Shown here: positions 6,929 through 10,129 of the stretch, piece by piece | Position numbering within the stretch: position 1 is the stretch's first letter | How the letters are laid out: every line of letters begins with the position of its first letter | DNA from: Nitrosopumilaceae archaeon | GTDB taxonomy: Archaea; Thermoproteota; Nitrososphaeria; Nitrososphaerales; Nitrosopumilaceae | Length of the DNA: 10,129 bases | Reading direction: 5' to 3' | Assembly: GCA_013867245.1 (NCBI GenBank) | Contig: JACENB010000053.1 | Location: 1 to 10,129 of the forward strand | The notes under the pieces: model-generated | Told to the model about the DNA's origin: nothing | Seen by the model: only the letters and a program-made list of their open reading frames with translations | Database searches by the model: none | Program-made: the position numbers and the translations under genes

Positions 6929-8020
6929 TTCATTAGCGACAAATTTTTCACAATCTTGTTTTGCTTGAACATCGGATGTTTGTTCAATAGGATGCTTCAT
7001 CAAATAAGCACTAGCAGATTTTATCGGACCACCAATACCTCTATCTAATGCAATTTTTGCCAATCTAACTGCATCAATAACAATTCCAGCAGAATTTGCT
7101 TTATCATCAACGTCTAAACGAACTTCCATATTGTAAGGAATATTTGCCCATTGTCTTCCTTCAATTCGCATAAACATTAGTTTAGTATTACCTAAGAAAG
7201 GAATGAAATCAGAAGGACCAACATAAATTTGGTCATCATCTAATCGTTCGTCAAGTTGACTTTGAACACTCTCAGTTTTGGATATTTTTTTAGAAACTAA
7301 TCGATCCTGTTCTTTCATATTAAGAAAATCAGTATTACCACCAACGTTGATTTGGTAAGTTTTTTCAATTTTTGTTCCTCGATCATTACATAATTTTGCC
7401 AATGTTCTATGAACTATAGTTGCACCTACTTGACCTTTAATATCATCACCAATACATGGAATATTTTTTTCTTGGAATTTTTTTGCCCAAGTTTCATCAG
7501 ATGCAATGAATGAAGGAATGCAATTAACAAAAGCAGTATTAGTGTCCAGACATACTTGAGCCCAAAACTCTGTTACTTTATCTGAACCAACTGGCAAATA
7601 GGAGACAAGGATTTCAGCACCGGTTTCTTTAAGAATTTTTTTTGCATTTTCTGCAAGTTCAGCATCAGTTAATTTTGTTTCAACAGGTTTTACACGATTT
7701 TGAACCCAAATTCCAACACCATCTAATAATGGACTTTGATACACTTTTGCCTCAGTTTTAGGCATAGTATCTTTTGGTATCCAATCAACCATGTTTGGGT
7801 ATGCATAAATTGCTTCATTGAGTGGTTGGCCTACTTTGTTTTCACCAACATCAAATCCACACACAAAGTCAATATCATGAATGCCATATCCTGCTAATTT
7901 ATCGTGAATAATTCCAATTACCTCTTGGGAAGGGTTTTGTCGATAATATTCAATTCCTTGAATTAATCCTGAAAAACAATTGCCAATACCAACTAAAGCA
8001 ACTTTAATTCTACCTGCCAT
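6926..8020 (-). CDS. ino1: Myo-inositol-1-phosphate synthase
   Basis: NAD-dependent enzyme that converts glucose 6-phosphate to L-myo-inositol 1-phosphate in the cytoplasm, the first step to inositol-containing archaeal phospholipids. The 364 residues fit the short archaeal/actinobacterial form. An N-terminal Rossmann motif VALVGIGNCFSG (7-18) binds NAD. The family core shows GDDIKGQVGAT (191-201), NVGGNTDFLNM (226-236) and SKKISKTESV (243-252), and the C-terminal D-x-NSAG-x-VIDAVRLAK block runs from about 306 to 322. The ATG start at 8020 is well placed: the Rossmann fold begins five residues later, and a TTTAAA box lies about 27 bases upstream, suggesting a leaderless message. It is transcribed alone, divergent from the PAC2-family gene; a hairpin follows its stop and smc lies downstream on the same strand. 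No phosphatidyl-transferase gene for the lipid step is in view. Confidence 0.95.
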   Translation of the reverse strand: MAGRIKVALVGIGNCFSGLIQGIEYYRQNPSQEVIGIIHDKLAGYGIHDIDFVCGFDVGENKVGQPLNEAIYAYPNMVDWIPKDTMPKTEAKVYQSPLLDGVGIWVQNRVKPVETKLTDAELAENAKKILKETGAEILVSYLPVGSDKVTEFWAQVCLDTNTAFVNCIPSFIASDETWAKKFQEKNIPCIGDDIKGQVGATIVHRTLAKLCNDRGTKIEKTYQINVGGNTDFLNMKEQDRLVSKKISKTESVQSQLDERLDDDQIYVGPSDFIPFLGNTKLMFMRIEGRQWANIPYNMEVRLDVDDKANSAGIVIDAVRLAKIALDRGIGGPIKSASAYLMKHPIEQTSDVQAKQDCEKFVANE

Positions 8021-8043
8021 AGCAATTCTAATAAAATAAGGCG

Positions 8044-8051
8044 GTTTAAAG
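8044..8051 (-). promoter_or_regulatory. Probable TATA box of ino1
   Basis: The minus strand reads CTTTAAAC, with the TTTAAA core at 8050-8045 centred about 27 bases from the ATG at 8020. CAAA directly upstream could form part of a BRE. The spacing implies that transcription starts at or very near the start codon. Confidence 0.55.
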
Positions 8052-8067
8052 TTTGCTTAATCAACTA

Positions 8068-8078
8068 GGTTTCAAACC
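8068..8078. promoter_or_regulatory. Short palindrome in the ino1/PAC2 divergent region
   Basis: GGTTT-C-AAACC is a perfect inverted repeat with 5-base arms, 48-58 bases upstream of the ino1 start and about 68-78 upstream of the PAC2-family start. Its place between two divergent promoters makes an operator possible, but the match is short and could be chance. Confidence 0.2.
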
Positions 8079-8117
8079 AAAGTAAAAATTTTTCTTGAAC
8101 AGGTGTCCAGAAAAGCC

Positions 8118-8130
8118 TATTATTTAATAA
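8118..8130 (+). promoter_or_regulatory. Probable TATA box of the PAC2-family gene
   Basis: TATTATTTAATAA lies 16-28 bases before the ATG at 8146, preceded by AAAAGCC, which could act as a BRE. The position fits a leaderless or very short-leader transcript. Confidence 0.5.
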
Positions 8131-8145
8131 AATTACAGAATAATC

Positions 8146-8862
8146 ATGACGTCTGATGAGATCAACATTAAAGAATTTAAAAAAATTAATTTAGAAGGAG
8201 GTTATTTGATTGACGGATTTCCTTCAGTAGGATTTAGTAGTGCAATTGCTACAGAATCAATGATTAATACATCACAATTTGAATTAGGAGGAATTATTGA
8301 CTCAGAAATATTCCCACCAATCAGCGTAATTAAAAATGGAAAACCAAATTATCCATCAAGAATTTTCGTTAATGAAGATTTGAAAGTGGGAGTATTTTCA
8401 TCATATCTAAATTTAGATCAATCATTACATAGACAAGTTTCAGATTTAATGTTACAGTGGGCAAAAACACACAAAATTAAATTAATTGTTAGCAGTGTTG
8501 CAATAAAATCAGATAAAGAAAATTCTGAAATGATGGGCGTAGGAAGTACAGATTCAGCCAGAAAGAAAATAGAGGAAGCAGGATTAAAAATTTTAGATCA
8601 TGGAACAATTCCAGGAATTCCTGGGATGTTACTAAATGAAGGAAGCATAACAAATCAAGACGTCATTGTAATAATTTTCAATACATTAGGAGACGGTCCA
8701 GATTTCAAATCTAGTGCAGATTTGTGTATGTCAATGTCAAAACTAATTCCAGGAGCTTCATGTGACATTCCATCCTTACAAAAAGAAGCTGAAAAAGCTG
8801 AAACAACAATTAAAGAAACACAAGAAGAATCAACTCACCTTAAAGATTCAATGTACAGATAA
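8146..8862 (+). CDS. PAC2-family protein (proteasome assembly chaperone 2 family)
   Basis: The 238 residues match the archaeal PAC2 (DUF75) family, named for eukaryotic proteasome assembly chaperone 2. The role of the archaeal members is poorly defined, so involvement in proteasome assembly is only an inference. Seen: the glycine-rich N-terminal block GYLIDGFPSVGFSSAIA (19-35), FPPISVIKNGKPNYPSRIF (56-74), the Ser/Gly-rich loop MMGVGSTDSA (129-138), and IPGIPGMLLNEG (155-166), which is characteristic of the family. The last 30 or so residues are charged and probably helical (KEAEKAETTIKETQEE). No signal peptide or membrane segment is seen; it should be cytoplasmic. The ATG at 8146 is supported by the TATA box at 8118-8130. 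A LysE-family gene follows after 32 bases on the same strand and may share its transcript. Confidence 0.88.
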   Translation: MTSDEINIKEFKKINLEGGYLIDGFPSVGFSSAIATESMINTSQFELGGIIDSEIFPPISVIKNGKPNYPSRIFVNEDLKVGVFSSYLNLDQSLHRQVSDLMLQWAKTHKIKLIVSSVAIKSDKENSEMMGVGSTDSARKKIEEAGLKILDHGTIPGIPGMLLNEGSITNQDVIVIIFNTLGDGPDFKSSADLCMSMSKLIPGASCDIPSLQKEAEKAETTIKETQEESTHLKDSMYR

Positions 8863-8894
8863 TTCTATTCTAATGGGAAACATATGAAAGAATT

Positions 8895-9515
8895 ATGAGC
8901 AATATCATTGAATTTGCAATTATCGTCATAATAATTTCAGCGTCAGGAGTAATGTCACCAGGTCCATTATTTGCAGCAAATATCACATATGGATTAAAGT
9001 ATGGAACTAAAGCAGGAATAAAAATTGCAATAGGGCATTCACTTGTAGAATTACCATTAATAATTTTATTAGGAATTGGAATTTTTTCGCTAGAAATTTT
9101 TCCAGAATTTAAAATAATTATTTCAATCTTAGGTGCAATTACACTTTTTGTATTTGCATTTATGCAAATTAAATCAACATTAAAGAAAAATGAAAAATCT
9201 GAAACAAAACTGAAGCAAGGGCCAATCATTACAGGAGTTTTACTAAGTGCATTAAACCCATTTTTTATAATTTGGTGGTTAACAATTGGTTTAAAATTAA
9301 TTTCAGACGCAATGGCAATATGGGCATTTGTAGGAATTTTAATTGTATTTGTATTGCATGTGTGGATGGATTTTGTATGGCTAGGAACTACTGCATTTTT
9401 AATATCAAAAAGTAAAAAAATCATTTCAAATACAAATTATAAAATAATAATGTTGGCGCTAAGTGCAATATTGATTTATTTTGGAATTACATTTTTGACA
9501 GATGTGATTAATTAG
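8895..9515 (+). CDS. LysE/RhtB-family membrane exporter
   Basis: Inner-membrane protein of the LysE superfamily, whose characterised members export amino acids and related small molecules by proton-coupled transport; the substrate here is unknown. The 206 residues are the usual length. About six hydrophobic segments can be seen at roughly 5-27, 42-64, 73-92, 111-131, 141-165 and 183-203. Family marks are SPGP (21-24) after the first helix, the following glycine-rich stretch YGLKYGTKAGIKIAIGH (32-48), and LSALNPFFIIWWL (117-129). The ATG at 8895 gives the expected N-terminus. No Shine-Dalgarno sequence is seen; a four-codon frame ATGAAAGAATTATGA (8884-8898) runs into the start, so translation could be coupled to it, though this may be chance. 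Its stop overlaps that of the small minus-strand gene. A 184-codon open frame on the opposite strand is a shadow of this hydrophobic, AT-rich gene. Confidence 0.9.
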   Translation: MSNIIEFAIIVIIISASGVMSPGPLFAANITYGLKYGTKAGIKIAIGHSLVELPLIILLGIGIFSLEIFPEFKIIISILGAITLFVFAFMQIKSTLKKNEKSETKLKQGPIITGVLLSALNPFFIIWWLTIGLKLISDAMAIWAFVGILIVFVLHVWMDFVWLGTTAFLISKSKKIISNTNYKIIMLALSAILIYFGITFLTDVIN

Positions 9516-9748
9516 CCACAATCTAAAATTTCAATTACAGGGGTACAACTATCATTATAAACAATTATTTTTTCAAGTATTTCTTCACAGAATTCAGGAT
9601 TAAGAGATTTTTCATAAATTTTTATCTCATTTAAAATATACATATGATCTATACCACATGATTTTTCATTTGTGAAAAAAAATACAACAACAGCAATTAT
9701 TAAAATAATAAAAAAAATATTCCTAAAGTTATTCTTTTGTAATATCAA
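9512..9748 (-). CDS. Small single-pass membrane protein with four cysteines, function unknown
   Basis: Not recognised. From TTG 9748 it encodes 78 residues: a short Lys/Asn/Arg N-terminus, one strongly hydrophobic segment (about 11-26, NIFFIILIIAVVVFFF), then about 50 polar residues with cysteines at 31, 54, 68 and 77, the last followed only by Gly. The layout suggests a signal anchor with the tail outside the cell, where the four cysteines could form two disulfides or bind metal; both are inferences. The gene overlaps the 3' end of alba by 20 bases on the same strand, so it is probably translated from the alba message. An ATG at 9781 is possible but would lie deeper in alba, adding residues that are an out-of-frame reading of it. 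The stop overlaps the LysE-family stop by four bases. Being read in full between two fixed genes with an intact hydrophobic/polar design supports a real gene, but only moderately. Confidence 0.55.
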   Translation of the reverse strand: MILQKNNFRNIFFIILIIAVVVFFFTNEKSCGIDHMYILNEIKIYEKSLNPEFCEEILEKIIVYNDSCTPVIEILDCG

Positions 9749-10129
9749 TTTCCATGTTAGAAACGTTTCGCTGCTTTCCATCTTGGGAAGTAAGTGAATC
9801 AGAAGAAATTCGAACGTCACTAATTACATAACCAACAGTATCCATTCTTTTAACAATCATTTGAGATACATCGACAGCCTGAGTAATTCTTTTTCCTCGA
9901 GCTTTAATTGTAATACTAGGTCTAGTGGAAAGTTGAGTCAAGGTTGCAGAAACATAACTCATTATAGGTTTAGTTCCGATGAAAATTATATTTCGTTCTT
10001 CAGTAGTATTTGATTTTGTAGAATTTTCAGATGTGTTTGAAGGTTCAGGTGTTGGTTCTGGTTCAGGTGTTGGTTCTGGTTCAGGTGTTGGTTCTGGTTC
10101 AGGTGTTGATTCAGGTGTTGGTTCTGGTG
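9729..10129 (-). CDS. albA: Alba-family DNA/RNA-binding chromatin protein with Pro-Glu-Thr N-terminal extension, start outside window
   Basis: Alba proteins coat archaeal DNA and also bind RNA. The frame stays open from the window edge to the TAA at 9731-9729, giving 132 residues with the start missing. The C-terminal part is a complete Alba fold of about 88 residues, beginning NIIFIGTKPIMSYVSATL and continuing through ITIKARGKRITQAVDV, YVISDVRI and TSQDGKQRNVSNMEIDITKE, close to Sulfolobus Sso10b. The ATG at 9962 is inside this fold, so it is not the start. Upstream is a Ser/Thr/Asn/Glu linker and, from 10042 to the edge, a repeating Pro-Glu-Pro-Glu-Pro-Thr segment coded by an 18-base tandem repeat. 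Where Sso10b has the lysine pair K16-K17 this protein reads Thr-Lys, so only one remains. The next gene on the strand, a small membrane protein, overlaps its end. Confidence 0.92.
   Translation of the reverse strand, partial: PEPTPESTPEPEPTPEPEPTPEPEPTPEPSNTSENSTKSNTTEERNIIFIGTKPIMSYVSATLTQLSTRPSITIKARGKRITQAVDVSQMIVKRMDTVGYVISDVRISSDSLTSQDGKQRNVSNMEIDITKE
10042..10129. repeat. 18-base tandem repeat (minisatellite) in the Alba N-terminal extension
   Basis: The plus-strand unit GGTTCAGGTGTTGGTTCT occurs exactly at 10042-10059, 10060-10077 and 10078-10095. It is followed by a 12-base shortened copy (10096-10107) and a copy with one G-to-A change (10108-10125), and the array continues off the window. 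The unit keeps the reading frame and encodes a Pro-Glu-Pro-Glu-Pro-Thr period on the minus strand; the one-base change makes a Pro into Ser. Identical copies suggest recent expansion. Confidence 0.9.

Noticed and set aside
8884..8898. Four-codon upstream frame ATGAAAGAATTATGA overlapping the LysE-family start
   Set aside because: The ATGA overlap is intriguing, but a four-codon frame is easily met by chance and no ribosome binding site precedes it. Mentioned under the gene only.
8870..9424. 184-codon minus-strand open frame opposite the LysE-family gene
   Set aside because: Its length is explained by the AT-rich, stop-poor antisense of a membrane-protein gene; the plus-strand protein has family motifs and this one has none.
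9729..9962. Alba as a 77-residue protein starting at ATG 9962
   Set aside because: This Met is inside the first strand/helix of the Alba fold; NIIFIGTKPI just upstream is conserved in the family and in frame, so the real start is further upstream.

Overview
The window is an AT-rich, densely packed stretch of an archaeal chromosome. It most likely comes from an ammonia-oxidizing thaumarchaeon (Nitrososphaeria, Nitrosopumilus-like). The support is an archaeal Alba chromatin protein, an archaeal-type inositol-1-phosphate synthase, a PAC2-family protein, strong A/T codon bias, TATA boxes about 25 bases from start codons, and few Shine-Dalgarno sequences. The lineage is inferred from the appearance of the proteins, not from a database search. 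No rRNA, tRNA, CRISPR array, transposon or phage gene was seen.

Layout. (1) Positions 1-2179 hold a two-gene ergothioneine module facing inward: egtB (+, its N-terminus cut by the window edge) and egtD (-). (2) Positions 2275-3240 hold a lone ATPase subunit of an oligopeptide-type ABC importer (+), divergent from egtD. (3) Positions 3237-6764 hold a full-length SMC condensin subunit (-). (4) A 161-base intergenic stretch follows, with a terminator-like hairpin for the upstream gene and a palindrome ahead of smc. (5) Positions 6926-8020 hold myo-inositol-1-phosphate synthase (-). (6) A 125-base divergent promoter region separates it from a PAC2-family gene (+, 8146-8862) and a LysE-family exporter (+, 8895-9515). 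(7) Positions 9512-10129 hold, on the minus strand, the end of an Alba gene whose Alba domain is preceded by a Pro-Glu-Thr repeat, followed by a small single-pass membrane protein with four cysteines.

How the genes work together. EgtD trimethylates histidine to hercynine and EgtB adds sulfur to it. The two, plus a C-S lyase not seen here, would give ergothioneine, a redox-protective thiol. The EgtB active site looks like the bacterial class that uses cysteine directly rather than gamma-glutamylcysteine, which fits the absence of egtA and egtC in the window. SMC and Alba both act on chromosome structure but are not adjacent. Ino1 supplies inositol phosphate for archaeal phospholipid head groups. 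The remaining genes are ordinary housekeeping or transport genes.

The gene families are mostly well known. The less ordinary points are the type-II-like archaeal EgtB, the Alba protein with an 18-base minisatellite in its N-terminal extension, the small cysteine-bearing protein behind alba, and the way all three convergent gene pairs interlock through a single four-base stop-codon overlap. I do not see a clear undescribed multi-gene system.
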